From NCBI RefSeq assembly GCF_001308195.1, contig NZ_JXDF01000011.1, forward strand, positions 1 to 51,866: a stretch of DNA of 51,866 bases. The letters are read 5' to 3'. A model generated the notes under the pieces. It saw only the letters and a list, made by a program, of their open reading frames with translations, was not told where the DNA came from and searched no databases. Both the position numbers and the translations under genes were made by a program. The stretch's first letter is position 1; each line of letters opens with the position of its first letter. This DNA is from Apilactobacillus kunkeei (lineage in GTDB: Bacteria; Bacillota; Bacilli; Lactobacillales; Lactobacillaceae). Shown piece after piece: positions 22,146 through 32,951 of this stretch.

Positions 22146-22958
22146 TTATTTTAAAGCAAAGTTTCTAATGGCGTATGCAACACCGTTTTCCTTATTTGTC
22201 TTAGTAACCTTGTCGGCAACTTTCTTTAAGTCGTCAGCAGCATTACCCATGGCAACACCAGTACCGGCGTAAGTAACCATGCTAATGTCGTTACCTTGAT
22301 CACCGATTGCCATTACGTTTTCAGCGGTGAAGCCTAAACGAGTAGCAAGTTTGCTTAGAGCAGCACCCTTTGAAGCCTTTTGGTTAACGAATTCTAGAAA
22401 TACGGGTTCACTTCTAACCATTGTTAGGTGGTCTAAGAAGTTTTCTGGAATGTTTGGAATAGCCTTATCGATGATATCTGGATCAGCGATTAGCATTGCC
22501 TTAACGATTTCAGTATCGTCAGTAATTTCTTGTGGTTCACGAACACGAATTGGCATTCTCACAAGGTAACTTTCAGCCACACTGTATGGACTTAGGTCAC
22601 GGTTAGTGGTGTAGATATAGTCGGTAGTTTCGATTTGGAAGTTAGTGTTTAACTTGTGGCTTAGTTTTTCTAGTCCGACGAAGTCGTTGTAATCTAAATC
22701 AAACTTTTCAATGATGTTAGCATCTGCATCTTGTACTTGAGCACCGTTGAAAGTAATGGCGTATTCGTCATTACCAGAAATGTTTAGTTTCTTTAGGTAT
22801 GGTTTAACACCAGTCAAAGGACGACCAGTACATAGAACAACTTTGACACCGCTGTTTCTGGCTTCAGTAACAGCATCGATTGTTTCTTGAGCTAAAATGT
22901 TTTCTTCGTTTAAAAGGGTACCATCGATATCGATGGCGATTAATTTGATTTCACTCAT
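22146..22958 (-). CDS. Cof-type HAD hydrolase (YidA-like sugar phosphatase)
   Basis: The 270-residue protein begins with the HAD nucleophile motif IAIDIDGTLL, followed by the motif II region LCTGRPLTG and a C2-type cap. It ends with KGAALSKLATRLG and GDQGNDISM (motif IV), as in Cof/YidA phosphatases, which dephosphorylate sugar phosphates. The exact substrate is unknown. GGAGGAT lies before the ATG. It follows the HD gene by 13 bases on the same strand, so the two form an operon. Confidence 0.92.
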   Translation of the reverse strand: MSEIKLIAIDIDGTLLNEENILAQETIDAVTEARNSGVKVVLCTGRPLTGVKPYLKKLNISGNDEYAITFNGAQVQDADANIIEKFDLDYNDFVGLEKLSHKLNTNFQIETTDYIYTTNRDLSPYSVAESYLVRMPIRVREPQEITDDTEIVKAMLIADPDIIDKAIPNIPENFLDHLTMVRSEPVFLEFVNQKASKGAALSKLATRLGFTAENVMAIGDQGNDISMVTYAGTGVAMGNAADDLKKVADKVTKTNKENGVAYAIRNFALK

Positions 22959-22971
22959 GGAGAAATCCTCC

Positions 22972-24318
22972 TTACTTAATTAATTCATCGTTTTTAATGT
23001 GTTTTTGAAACTCTTGATAAACTGGTTCGAATAAATCGATGTCACTATCTTTAGATAACATTTCCTTAGGGAAGAAGAAGCGTTCATCACCTAAGTGCTT
23101 ACCAGTAACGGCGCTAACTAGTTGAGATATCTTTGATAGTTCAATCATTGTACCATCGTTTCTTCTAAGTTCAATTTGCGTAGCATGATGTTTTTTGTTT
23201 GGATCATAAGCATCATATGGTAAATCAAAACTGTTGTTAACGGCAGTGTAGTAAGTGGTTTCAAATCCAGCTTCTTGAATCCATTTTTGCATGGTTGGAA
23301 TCAATGATTCAGTTTCATTATTGTATTCTATAGATTTAAGTGGCTTTCTGTTAATAAAACGATCAGCTAAATCAGATAGAATCTTGTCATCTGAATCAAT
23401 CCAGTTAATAAAGTAGGTGTTTAGGACACCATCATCTAATTTCAAATAGTCATCGATAGTAAATTCATTCTTAAAGAATGGCATTAATAGATGTGGAGTT
23501 AGACGGTCGTTTTTATCCAATTGACTGGCCAGTTCCTTGGCTCTTTGAAGTAGGTGACTTAGGATAACTTCCATTGAACGAGATACTGGATGGAAGTATA
23601 CTTGCATGTACATTTGTAAACGAGAGATGATGTAGTCTTCAACGGCATGCATTCCATTAATTTCAAAACAGATGCCACCTTCGTAAGGCCTCATCACACG
23701 CAAGATTCTGGTTAAATCAAAGTTACCGTAGTTGGCACCGGTGTTGTAGGCATCCCTTAGTAGGTAATCCATTCTATCGGCGTCACATTGACTAGAAATC
23801 ATTTGGACCACTTGTTTGTTTGGATAAGTGTGGTCGATTACGCTAGCGACTTCTTTTGGAAAACTAGGACTAATCTTGCTTAATACCTGGTTAACCTCGG
23901 TCTTTTCAGAAGTGATGATTTCTTGCGTGATTGCTTCGTGGTTGGTACCAAAGATGTGTTCAAAGGTATGTGAGTAGGCACCGTGTCCGATGTCATGAAG
24001 CAAAGCTGCACATAGTGCAACTAATCTTTGAGAATCGTCCCAAAGGCCATCACCAGAAGTTTTACTAGGATAGTTTCTAAGGAAACCATCACAGATGCGG
24101 CGGGTAATTTCGTACACGCCTAAACTATGGGTAAATCTTGAATGTTCTGCACCATGGAATGTGTATGAAGCAGGACCTAATTGTTTGATACGTCTTAATC
24201 GTTGGAATTCTTTAGTATTAATCAAGTCTAAGATAACTTGGTGCTGTACGTAAATGTAGTTAAGAACCGGATCTCGAAAAACCTTTTCTCGAGGTAGTAG
24301 TTTTTCTTGGTATTCCAA
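22972..24318 (-). CDS. HD-domain phosphohydrolase (YwfO-like, dGTPase-related)
   Basis: The 448-residue protein has the HD metal site spread over SRFTHSLGVYE (His64), LLHDIGHGAYSHTFEH (His108-Asp109) and SSQCDADRMDYLLRDA. That is the layout of the SAMHD1/dGTPase-like branch seen in YwfO. Nucleotide triphosphohydrolase activity is likely, but the substrate is not certain. It starts with TTG at 24318, supported by AGGAGGT eight bases upstream; no ATG fits. An extended -10 (TGTTATAAT read on the minus strand, at 24361-24366) lies upstream. It forms an operon with the HAD phosphatase. Confidence 0.9.
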   Translation of the reverse strand: MEYQEKLLPREKVFRDPVLNYIYVQHQVILDLINTKEFQRLRRIKQLGPASYTFHGAEHSRFTHSLGVYEITRRICDGFLRNYPSKTSGDGLWDDSQRLVALCAALLHDIGHGAYSHTFEHIFGTNHEAITQEIITSEKTEVNQVLSKISPSFPKEVASVIDHTYPNKQVVQMISSQCDADRMDYLLRDAYNTGANYGNFDLTRILRVMRPYEGGICFEINGMHAVEDYIISRLQMYMQVYFHPVSRSMEVILSHLLQRAKELASQLDKNDRLTPHLLMPFFKNEFTIDDYLKLDDGVLNTYFINWIDSDDKILSDLADRFINRKPLKSIEYNNETESLIPTMQKWIQEAGFETTYYTAVNNSFDLPYDAYDPNKKHHATQIELRRNDGTMIELSKISQLVSAVTGKHLGDERFFFPKEMLSKDSDIDLFEPVYQEFQKHIKNDELIK

Positions 24319-24478
24319 ATTCTTACCTCCTTACTATTTATATATAAGTTATTTATGCTTATTATAACAAAGTTTTAAATGAAATAATTAATTTTCCGAC
24401 CATTAATTAATGCATTTATGGACATGTCCGTATATAATATTAGTTTGTGATATATGAAATGAGGGAAGGTGAGTCAGT

Positions 24479-24922
24479 GTGATGGATAAAAATGAAAATG
24501 CTCAAAAGGTTGTTGTGAACTTAAAGACAACTATTTTCCAAGATGCAGAGCGCGAAGACTTTATATTTGAAGAAGTGGGTAGCCTGGTTCAAATGAATAA
24601 CGGCCTATACCTTCGCTTTACTGAACATCAAGATAATCAAGCGGTAGCAAATGTTACTTTGAAAATTAACGATGAACATGTTCAATTAACTCGCCAAACC
24701 AATGATGGACATCACTCTAGAATGATTTTTGATGAAAACAAAGATCACGACACAATTTACCAAACTGAGTATGGTCCAATAAAAATTTTGGTCAAAACAA
24801 AAGAGTTAAACTACGATTATAATGAAGATATAATGAATGGTAAGCTTGGGATTGACTATGAATTACATTCTGGCGGAATGATTGTAGGAGAATACAATCT
24901 TACATTGCAATTTTCTGCTTAA
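24479..24922 (+). CDS. DUF1934 protein (YwiB-like)
   Basis: The 147-residue protein matches DUF1934, a small cytoplasmic beta-barrel family of unknown function found next to rpoE in Firmicutes. Visible blocks are VVVNLKTTIFQDAERE near the start and YNEDIMNGKLGIDYELHSGG near the end. It has no signal peptide. Two starts are possible, GTG 24479 and ATG 24482, both after GGAAGGTGAG. A TATAAT at 24433-24438 may be its -10, but no good -35 is seen. The rpoE promoter starts inside its 3' end. Confidence 0.85.
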   Translation: MMDKNENAQKVVVNLKTTIFQDAEREDFIFEEVGSLVQMNNGLYLRFTEHQDNQAVANVTLKINDEHVQLTRQTNDGHHSRMIFDENKDHDTIYQTEYGPIKILVKTKELNYDYNEDIMNGKLGIDYELHSGGMIVGEYNLTLQFSA

Positions 24923-24933
24923 AAAGGTATGAT
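24905..24933 (+). promoter_or_regulatory. rpoE promoter
   Basis: TTGCAA (24905-24910), 17 bases, TATGAT (24928-24933). The -35 lies inside the end of the DUF1934 gene. Confidence 0.65.
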
Positions 24934-24965
24934 ATTAATAGTATTTTGAAAGGACGTGCACCGAT

Positions 24966-25547
24966 TTGAAATTACAAGCCTTAGAAGGTAAAGACAAAAA
25001 AGAATTATCAATGGTCGAAGTTGCTCACGCAATTCTTTCTGAACGTGGGGAAGTAATGGCCTTTGCTGATATCGCCAACGAAATCCAAAAATACTTGGGT
25101 GATTCTGATGAAGAAATTCGTAAACGATTGGTACAGTTCTACACAGATATGAACGTTGATGGTAGTTTTATTTCTTTAGGTGATAATCTTTGGGGACTAA
25201 GAACTTGGTATCCATATGATTCAATCGATGAAGCTACAGTTCATCCTGAAGACGAAGATATCGATCGTCCTAGAAAGAAAAAGCGTCGTAAGGTTAACGC
25301 ATTCTTAGCTGATGCTTCTGACGATGATGACGTTATCGATTATGATGATGATGATCCAGAAGACCAAGACGACGAATTTGAAGATGCCGATGAAGGTGTC
25401 GACGAAACCGACAAGTATCACAAAGATTTAGATGAAATTGACGAAGAGAACGATGTTGACGACGATAACATCCCTGATGGTATCGAAGGCGAATTGTCAG
25501 AATTACACGATGATGACGATGACATCGACGACGATTCTAAAGATTAA
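24966..25547 (+). CDS. rpoE: RNA polymerase delta subunit
   Basis: Delta is a Gram-positive RNA polymerase subunit that speeds polymerase recycling and sharpens the response to initiating NTP levels. The 193 residues divide into a folded HARE-HTH domain (about 1-90, MVEVAHAILSERGEVM... to LWGLRTWYP) and a disordered tail. The tail starts with a basic tract, RPRKKKRRK, then becomes almost wholly Asp/Glu. The start is TTG 24966 after AAAGGA. HelD, its functional partner in polymerase recycling, is encoded at 4028 in this window. Confidence 0.96.
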   Translation: MKLQALEGKDKKELSMVEVAHAILSERGEVMAFADIANEIQKYLGDSDEEIRKRLVQFYTDMNVDGSFISLGDNLWGLRTWYPYDSIDEATVHPEDEDIDRPRKKKRRKVNAFLADASDDDDVIDYDDDDPEDQDDEFEDADEGVDETDKYHKDLDEIDEENDVDDDNIPDGIEGELSELHDDDDDIDDDSKD

Positions 25548-25575
25548 TTTTTCTTAGAAATAATAATTATATTTC

Positions 25576-25604
25576 TTGACTATAAACCTAGAACAATGTA
25601 ATAT
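25576..25604 (+). promoter_or_regulatory. pyrG promoter
   Basis: TTGACT (25576-25581), 17 bases, TAATAT (25599-25604). The expected start seven bases or so later is G25612, the first base of GGGCTCC. Confidence 0.85.
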
Positions 25605-25611
25605 TATTTTT

Positions 25612-27352
<1,741 letters not shown>

Positions 27353-27361
27353 TATGTTTTA

Positions 27362-27396
27362 CAAAAAAGGCCAGGAAATTTTCCGGCCTTTTTTGT
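27362..27396 (+). terminator. Terminator after pyrG
   Basis: AAAAAAGGCC and GGCCTTTTTT bracket an inner GGAA/TTCC stem with one bulged A, giving a symmetric hairpin ending in T's. Confidence 0.82.
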
Positions 27397-27514
27397 TGTT
27401 TTTATTAAATGTATGTTTAATTTTAGCTTAAACTATTGTATTTTTAATATTTATTATTTAATATTGTTATTGTTCACTATTATATAGTGAAACTGTAAGT
27501 GAGGAATTTAAACA

Positions 27515-28789
27515 ATGAATAAAATGATAATAAAGGGCGGCCATCGTTTATCTGGTAACGTGACCATTGGTGGAGCTAAAAATAGCACTGTTGCATTAAT
27601 TCCAGCAGCTATTCTAGCCGACACACCAGTGCAATTTGACATGGTGCCAAACATCTTAGATGTACACAATCTAATGGTGATTTTGGAATCAATGAATGTC
27701 TCATCAGATTTTGCCGATGGAATATTAAACGTCGACCCAACAACAATAAATGAAAGTGCCTTACCAAGTAAGGCAATTAAAAGTTTAAGAGCATCATACT
27801 ACTTCATGGGAGCACTATTAGGACGCTTTGGTCGTGCTAAGATTACTTTCCCTGGTGGAGATAACATCGGTCCTAGACCAATTGACCAACACATCAAGGC
27901 TTTTGAAGCAATGGGGGCAAAGGTTGAAAATGATGGTGATGAAATTATCATCACAACCGACGAAGATGGTTTACACGGAGCACAAATCTTTTTAGATGTT
28001 GTGTCAGTGGGGGCCACTATCAATGCTATTTTAGCTGCCGTTAAAGCAAAGGGTTCAACTGTCATCAGAAATGCTGCCAAGGAACCAGAAATTATTGATG
28101 TTGTTACATTCTTGAATAACATGGGTGCCAAGGTTAGGGGAGCCGGTACAGATGTGATCAGAATCGAAGGTGTTGAATCACTTCGTGCCAAAAATACTCA
28201 CATAATTATCCCTGACCGTATCGAAGCAGGTACATATCTATCCATGGCTGCTGCATATGGTGACGGTGTGAAGATTCAAAACGTGATTCCAGAACATTTA
28301 GAATCATTCATTGCCAAGTTACAAGAAATGGGTATTGATTTACAAATTAATGAAGATAGTATCTATGTTCCAAAGACTGAAGAACTTAAGAACATCGAAA
28401 TTAAGACAATGCCATATCCTGGATTTGCCACTGATTTACAACAACCAATTACGCCACTACTACTAATGGCTGCTGGTGACAGTACAATCATTGACACTAT
28501 TTATCCAAAGAGAATCAAGCACATCTCCGAACTAAAGAAGATGGGTGCCAAGATTAGATACGATGAAGGTAACGGTACCATCATCGTAAGTCATACTGAC
28601 GCACTTGTTGGTTCAAAGATTGAAGCAGGGGAAATTCGTGCCGGAGCATCTGAAATGATTGCCGGTTTAATGGCACAAGGAACCACTGTGATTGATAACG
28701 CAGACAACATTTTACGAGGATATGACAATATCATTGATAAGTTAACTAATCTAAATGCTGTCGTTGAATTAGTTAACGACGAAAGTTAA
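27515..28789 (+). CDS. murA: UDP-N-acetylglucosamine 1-carboxyvinyltransferase with Cys-to-Asp active site
   Basis: MurA transfers enolpyruvate from PEP to UDP-GlcNAc, the first committed step of peptidoglycan synthesis. The 424 residues have the GGAKNS substrate loop near 19-24, [16 protein letters not shown], and the active-site loop [13 protein letters not shown]. In most bacteria that loop reads PGGC; here Asp116 (codon GAT at 27860-27862) replaces the Cys that fosfomycin alkylates. Enzymes with Asp at this position elsewhere are active and fosfomycin-insensitive. Low-GC Gram-positives often have two MurA paralogues; the other would be outside this window. It starts with ATG after GAGG, downstream of pyrG. 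Confidence 0.97.
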   Translation: MNKMIIKGGHRLSGNVTIGGAKNSTVALIPAAILADTPVQFDMVPNILDVHNLMVILESMNVSSDFADGILNVDPTTINESALPSKAIKSLRASYYFMGALLGRFGRAKITFPGGDNIGPRPIDQHIKAFEAMGAKVENDGDEIIITTDEDGLHGAQIFLDVVSVGATINAILAAVKAKGSTVIRNAAKEPEIIDVVTFLNNMGAKVRGAGTDVIRIEGVESLRAKNTHIIIPDRIEAGTYLSMAAAYGDGVKIQNVIPEHLESFIAKLQEMGIDLQINEDSIYVPKTEELKNIEIKTMPYPGFATDLQQPITPLLLMAAGDSTIIDTIYPKRIKHISELKKMGAKIRYDEGNGTIIVSHTDALVGSKIEAGEIRAGASEMIAGLMAQGTTVIDNADNILRGYDNIIDKLTNLNAVVELVNDES

Positions 28790-28823
28790 TTTTCGTGTTG
28801 AATTAACTTCTATTTAGTGTTAC

Positions 28824-28829
28824 TATAAT
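28824..28829 (+). promoter_or_regulatory. Putative -10 element of the rpmE2 promoter
   Basis: A TATAAT stands about 60 bases before the gene. TTGAAT at 28798-28803 is 20 bases upstream, so the -35 is not ideal. Confidence 0.4.
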
Positions 28830-28891
28830 CAAGTCGACTAAACGATAATCTCTGAATCAACATATGATACAGGGCAAAGGAGCGATTTATA

Positions 28892-29137
28892 ATGAAACAA
28901 GGAATTCATCCAGAATACCGCCAAGTGGTATTCCAAGATACAAGTACTGGTTTTAAATTCATGGCTGGTTCAACTATGAACTCAGCTGAAACTATCACTA
29001 TGGATGATGGTAATGAATACCCATTAGTACGTCTTGAAATTTCTTCAGATTCTCATCCATTCTACACTGGCCGTGAAAAGTTCACTCAAGCCGATGGTGC
29101 TGTGGATCGTTTCAACAAGAAATACGGTTTCAAGTAA
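28892..29137 (+). CDS. rpmE2: 50S ribosomal protein L31, type B
   Basis: The 81-residue protein opens [16 protein letters not shown] and ends [10 protein letters not shown], with the [11 protein letters not shown] block. It has no cysteines, so it is the zinc-free (C-minus) form of L31. Type B L31 proteins in other bacteria replace the zinc form under zinc shortage; where only this form exists it is simply the housekeeping L31. A CAAAGGAG site precedes the ATG. A strong terminator follows. Confidence 0.96.
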   Translation: MKQGIHPEYRQVVFQDTSTGFKFMAGSTMNSAETITMDDGNEYPLVRLEISSDSHPFYTGREKFTQADGAVDRFNKKYGFK

Positions 29138-29141
29138 AGAT

Positions 29142-29178
29142 AAAAAAGGACATATCCGTTTCGGATATGTCCTTTTTT
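29142..29178. terminator. Bidirectional terminator between rpmE2 and the tyrosine phosphatase gene
   Basis: AAAAAAGGACATATCCG pairs with CGGATATGTCCTTTTTT around TTT. The stem is perfect and flanked by A and T runs, so it serves both convergent genes. Confidence 0.9.
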
Positions 29179-29649
29179 TTACATATTTAACACATAGTCA
29201 ATCCATTTTGGCATTGCTTCGTTAATTTGCTCAAAAGTTAAATCAAAATTACCGGTATACCAAGGATCTGCGATTTCTTTACCTTGCAGTCCATCGATAA
29301 CATCTAAGCAAAGATGAATCTTGTGGGCTTGATCCTTAGGTGCCCAGTGAATCAGGTTGTTCATGTTTTCGTAATCCATTCCAATGATTAAATCATATTT
29401 CTGGAAGTCAGATGATTCGATTTGTCTTGAATGTTGACCGTCATAGCTAATTTGCTTTTGGTCTAACAGTTTACGAACTTCTGGGTGTGGCGGATTTCCG
29501 ATTTCTTCGGTACTTGTTGCAGCTGAATCAACTGCGATTTTATTTTCCAGTCCACGCTCTTTTACAATCTTTCTAAAAATGGCCTGAGCCATTGCAGAAC
29601 GACAAACGTTTCCATGGCACACAAATAAGACTTTTTTCAAAGTAGTCAC
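29179..29649 (-). CDS. Low-molecular-weight protein tyrosine phosphatase
   Basis: The 156-residue product has the signature CHGNVCRSAMAQ (Cys11 to Arg17), the C-x5-R loop of this class, and the general-acid motif DPWYTG near the C-terminus. Such enzymes dephosphorylate tyrosine or arginine on proteins; which one applies here is not clear. The annotated start is GTG 29649, but GGGGA lies only one or two bases before it. TTG at 29640 (giving MKKVLFVCHGN) has better spacing. It stands alone on the minus strand. Confidence 0.93.
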   Translation of the reverse strand: MTTLKKVLFVCHGNVCRSAMAQAIFRKIVKERGLENKIAVDSAATSTEEIGNPPHPEVRKLLDQKQISYDGQHSRQIESSDFQKYDLIIGMDYENMNNLIHWAPKDQAHKIHLCLDVIDGLQGKEIADPWYTGNFDLTFEQINEAMPKWIDYVLNM

Positions 29650-29842
29650 GTCCCCATTAATTATTATCCATTAAACATATTAACAGTGTTTTGACAATTA
29701 GTTAATAGTTTTTACAAGACCTCATTAAAAACAAAGGATTGTCTCATAATGGATTGGCAAAAACGGTTTTAAAATAATTTGTCGTTTCATGTTATAATAT
29801 GTGTAACACTTATCGAACTGATGAAATGGAGATTTATTAGAT

Positions 29843-31213
29843 ATGAAAATGTCACTTACAGAAGTTGCTCGTGCAGTTTCTGCGCAAAATGATATTAGCG
29901 AATATGAAGATATTGATATTACTAGTGTTGCTTTTGATAGCAGGGAACTAACAGACGGGGCACTATTTGTGCCACTTGTTAGTCAAAACGATGGTCACGA
30001 CTACATTCAAAGTGCAATTGATAATGGTGCCGTAGCAACATTCTGGCAAAAAGACCACGAAAATGCTCCAACAGATTTTCCAATTATCGTTGTAGATAAT
30101 ACATTAGAAGCACTACAAAGATTAAGCCAATACTACTTGGCTAAGATTAATCCTAAGGTTGTCGCAATTACTGGAAGTAATGGAAAGACTACTACCAAAG
30201 ACATGGTGGCTTCAGTATTATCCACTCAATTCAACGTCACTAAGACTCATGCCAACTTCAACAACGAAATTGGAGTGCCAATGACCATTTTAGATATGGA
30301 ACCAAACACCGAAGTATTGGTTGTTGAAATGGGCATGGATCGTCCAGGGCAACTAGACTTTTTGAGTCACTTAGTTGAACCAGACGTTGCAGCCATAACA
30401 ATGATTGGTGAAGCCCACATTGAATTCTTTGGTACTCGTGACAAGATTGCTGATGCCAAGATGGAAATTGTCAACGGACTAAAGGAAGATGGTATTTTCG
30501 TTTATAACGGTGACGAACCACTATTAGAAAGTCGTAGTGAATCACTACCATTCAAACGTACTTTTGGTTTGACTGAAGATGATGACTTTTATGCTTACGA
30601 CATTGCTGGAACAGAAGTACAAACCACATTCAAGGTTAATAAGTACTCAGATGTTGAATTCAAGATTCCAATGATTGGTGAATACAATGTTAACAACGCA
30701 TTGGTTGCCATCACAATCGGTGACTTATACAGAATCAGAGAAGAAAACATTCAAAAGGCGTTGTTGAATGTCAATTTGACTAATAACCGTACTGAATGGA
30801 TTGAAGGAAGTAAACACGAAATGATCCTTTCAGATGTTTATAATTCAAACCCTACTGCTGTTAAAGAAGTAGTGAATGCATTTACTCAAGAAAAGATTGA
30901 TGGCCGTAAAATTGCCGTTTTAGGTGACATGTTGGAATTAGGTGATCAATCAATTCAACTACACGAATCATTAGCCGAGGTATTAGATCCAAAAGAAGTG
31001 CAAAGCGTGTACTTAATTGGTCCTGATATGAAGTACTTGTACGACAAGTTAAGCTCAGTTTATTCATCAGAAAATCTTTTCTACTTTAAGGCAGATCAAT
31101 TGGATGATTTGTACGACCAATTAAATGCTGAAATTTATGAAGGTGACCAAGTACTATTGAAAGCTAGTCACGGAATTCATTTAGAAAAACTATTAGATAA
31201 ACTAACAAATTAA
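29843..31213 (+). CDS. murF: UDP-N-acetylmuramoyl-tripeptide--D-alanyl-D-alanine ligase
   Basis: It adds D-Ala-D-Ala to the UDP-muramyl tripeptide, completing the cytoplasmic peptidoglycan precursor. The 456 residues include the ATP loop ITGSNGKTTTKD (109-120), HANFNNEIGVPMT, VVEMGMD and YNSNPTAVKEV. An extended -10, TGTTATAAT (29790-29798), lies upstream. A weak GGAG precedes the ATG; ATG 29849 is a possible alternative start. murF-cshA-alr-mazF is a conserved lactobacillus order. Alr, which starts the D-Ala-D-Ala supply, is two genes downstream. Confidence 0.96.
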   Translation: MKMSLTEVARAVSAQNDISEYEDIDITSVAFDSRELTDGALFVPLVSQNDGHDYIQSAIDNGAVATFWQKDHENAPTDFPIIVVDNTLEALQRLSQYYLAKINPKVVAITGSNGKTTTKDMVASVLSTQFNVTKTHANFNNEIGVPMTILDMEPNTEVLVVEMGMDRPGQLDFLSHLVEPDVAAITMIGEAHIEFFGTRDKIADAKMEIVNGLKEDGIFVYNGDEPLLESRSESLPFKRTFGLTEDDDFYAYDIAGTEVQTTFKVNKYSDVEFKIPMIGEYNVNNALVAITIGDLYRIREENIQKALLNVNLTNNRTEWIEGSKHEMILSDVYNSNPTAVKEVVNAFTQEKIDGRKIAVLGDMLELGDQSIQLHESLAEVLDPKEVQSVYLIGPDMKYLYDKLSSVYSSENLFYFKADQLDDLYDQLNAEIYEGDQVLLKASHGIHLEKLLDKLTN

Positions 31214-31299
31214 TATAGGTAATTCATTTGCTAATTTGACCCAAAAGGGTTATATTAGTCTAGTTACATTTTTTAGAACACGGAATTTTTATAATCAAG

Positions 31300-31381
31300 T
31301 TATTAGCGCATTAACGGGAACGGACTCTTCCTTAGCTAATGACGGTATTATATTGAATGTTTCGTTTAGGAGGAAACATAT
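31300..31381 (+). promoter_or_regulatory. cshA leader with hairpin
   Basis: A TATAAT at 31290-31295 is followed by a leader that can fold as CATTA/TAATG (31309-31313 with 31337-31341), enclosing GGAA/TTCC around a 7-base loop. An AGGAGG site follows at 31369-31374. Whether this is a regulatory fold is not known; the -35 is poor. Confidence 0.35.
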
Positions 31382-32908
31382 TTGAAGTTTAGAGAATTAG
31401 GTCTTTCAGAAGATCTATTAAAAGCGATTGAAGACAAGGGTTTTAAGGAAGCCACTCCAATCCAAGCAGAAACAATTCCTTTATCCCTACAAGGTAAGGA
31501 TGTTTTAGGACAGGCACAAACAGGTACAGGTAAGACAGCTGCTTTTGCTCTTCCTATTATTGAACACGTTGATTTAGACAATCCAAACGTGCAAGCATTA
31601 GTTATTTCACCAACTCGTGAACTAGCTATTCAAACTCAAGGCGAAATTAGTCGTTTTGGAAAAGAAAAGGGTGTTAAAGCTGTATCAGTTTTTGGTGGTT
31701 CTGACATCAGAAGACAAATCCAAAGCTTAAAGCGTAAACCACAAGTTGTTGTGGGTACTCCTGGACGTTTATTGGATCATATCAACAGACGTACATTAAA
31801 ATTAGACCATGTTAAGACATTGGTTCTAGATGAAGCCGATGACATGTTGGACATGGGATTCCTAGATGATATTGAAAGCATCGTAAAACAAGTTCCAGAA
31901 GAAAGACAAACATTGTTATTTTCTGCAACTATGCCACCACAAATCAAACGTGTTGGTGTTCAATTCATGAAGGACCCTCAACAAGTTACAATTAAGGCTA
32001 AAGAATTAACTACTGATTTAGTTGATCAATACTACATCAGAGTAAAACAATTTGAAAAGTTTGATATCATGACTAGATTCTTTGATATCCAAGCACCTAA
32101 GGTAACTATCGTATTCTGTCGTACTAAGCGTCGTGTTGATGAAGTTTCTAAGGGACTTCTACTACGCGGATACCGCGCTGCCGGAATTCATGGTGACTTA
32201 ACTCAAAACCGTCGTTCACAAATCATGAAGGACTTCAAGCATGACAAGGTTGACGTTTTAGTTGCAACCGACGTTGCTGCTAGAGGTATTGATATCTCAA
32301 GTGTTACTCACGTATACAACTACGATATCCCTCAAGATTCAGAAAGTTACGTTCACAGAATTGGTCGTACCGGTCGTGCCGGACGTCATGGTGTTTCAAT
32401 GACTTTTGTTGAACCAAACGAAACTAGTTACTTAAGAGACATTGAAAAGCTAACTAAGGTTAGAATGTTACCTCTTAAGCCACCTTCAGCTGATGAAGCA
32501 TTGAAGGGTCAACTAGAAGTAGCTACTAAGGAAATTGGTTCATTAATCGAAAAGACTAAGATGGAACCATTCTCAGAAGCTTCTGACGAATTGTTAGAAA
32601 AATACGATGCTAAGGAATTAGTATCAGTGCTATTAAGCAAGATGACTAGAAACCAAGTTAAGGTTCACATCACTGCTGAAAAGCCACTTCCTAACAAGAA
32701 CAAGCGCGGTCATGGTGGTGGATATCACCGTGGCGGTGGTAACCGTCGTGGTGGTTTCAAGCGTGGCGGTAACAGAAATGGTGGCGGAAACCGTCGTCGT
32801 TACAATGGTAATGGCGGAGGCAACCACCGTGATGATCACAAGAAGGGTAACCGTTCATCAAACCACAAGCGCCCAAACAAGTCATTTACAATTAAAAACA
32901 AAGATTAA
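31382..32908 (+). CDS. cshA: DEAD-box RNA helicase CshA
   Basis: It unwinds RNA in ribosome assembly and mRNA decay and is typically important in the cold. The 508 residues have the Q motif near 25-29, AQTGTGKT (45-52), PTREL, TPGRL, DEAD at 150-153, SAT, ARGIDI and HRIGRTGRAGR. The C-terminal tail from about residue 440 is rich in Gly, Arg, Asn and His (repeats of RGG/GGN type), an RNA-binding extension. The start is TTG 31382 behind a strong AGGAGG. A terminator follows, so alr is a separate unit or depends on read-through. Confidence 0.96.
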   Translation: MKFRELGLSEDLLKAIEDKGFKEATPIQAETIPLSLQGKDVLGQAQTGTGKTAAFALPIIEHVDLDNPNVQALVISPTRELAIQTQGEISRFGKEKGVKAVSVFGGSDIRRQIQSLKRKPQVVVGTPGRLLDHINRRTLKLDHVKTLVLDEADDMLDMGFLDDIESIVKQVPEERQTLLFSATMPPQIKRVGVQFMKDPQQVTIKAKELTTDLVDQYYIRVKQFEKFDIMTRFFDIQAPKVTIVFCRTKRRVDEVSKGLLLRGYRAAGIHGDLTQNRRSQIMKDFKHDKVDVLVATDVAARGIDISSVTHVYNYDIPQDSESYVHRIGRTGRAGRHGVSMTFVEPNETSYLRDIEKLTKVRMLPLKPPSADEALKGQLEVATKEIGSLIEKTKMEPFSEASDELLEKYDAKELVSVLLSKMTRNQVKVHITAEKPLPNKNKRGHGGGYHRGGGNRRGGFKRGGNRNGGGNRRRYNGNGGGNHRDDHKKGNRSSNHKRPNKSFTIKNKD

Positions 32909-32911
32909 TAA

Positions 32912-32951
32912 CAAAAAAGCTGTTGATATGAAAATTTGTCAATAGCTTTTT
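32912..32951 (+). terminator. Terminator after cshA
   Basis: AAAAGCTGTTGAT pairs with GTCAATAGCTTTT in a 13-bp stem with two G-T pairs, followed by T's. Confidence 0.8.

Noticed and set aside
27799-28191. 130-residue minus-strand frame inside murA
   Set aside because: It is antisense to a clear murA coding region and shows no family features.
32700-32890. CRISPR-like or tandem-repeat array
   Set aside because: The repeats encode the Gly/Arg tail of CshA and are irregular, with no spacers.
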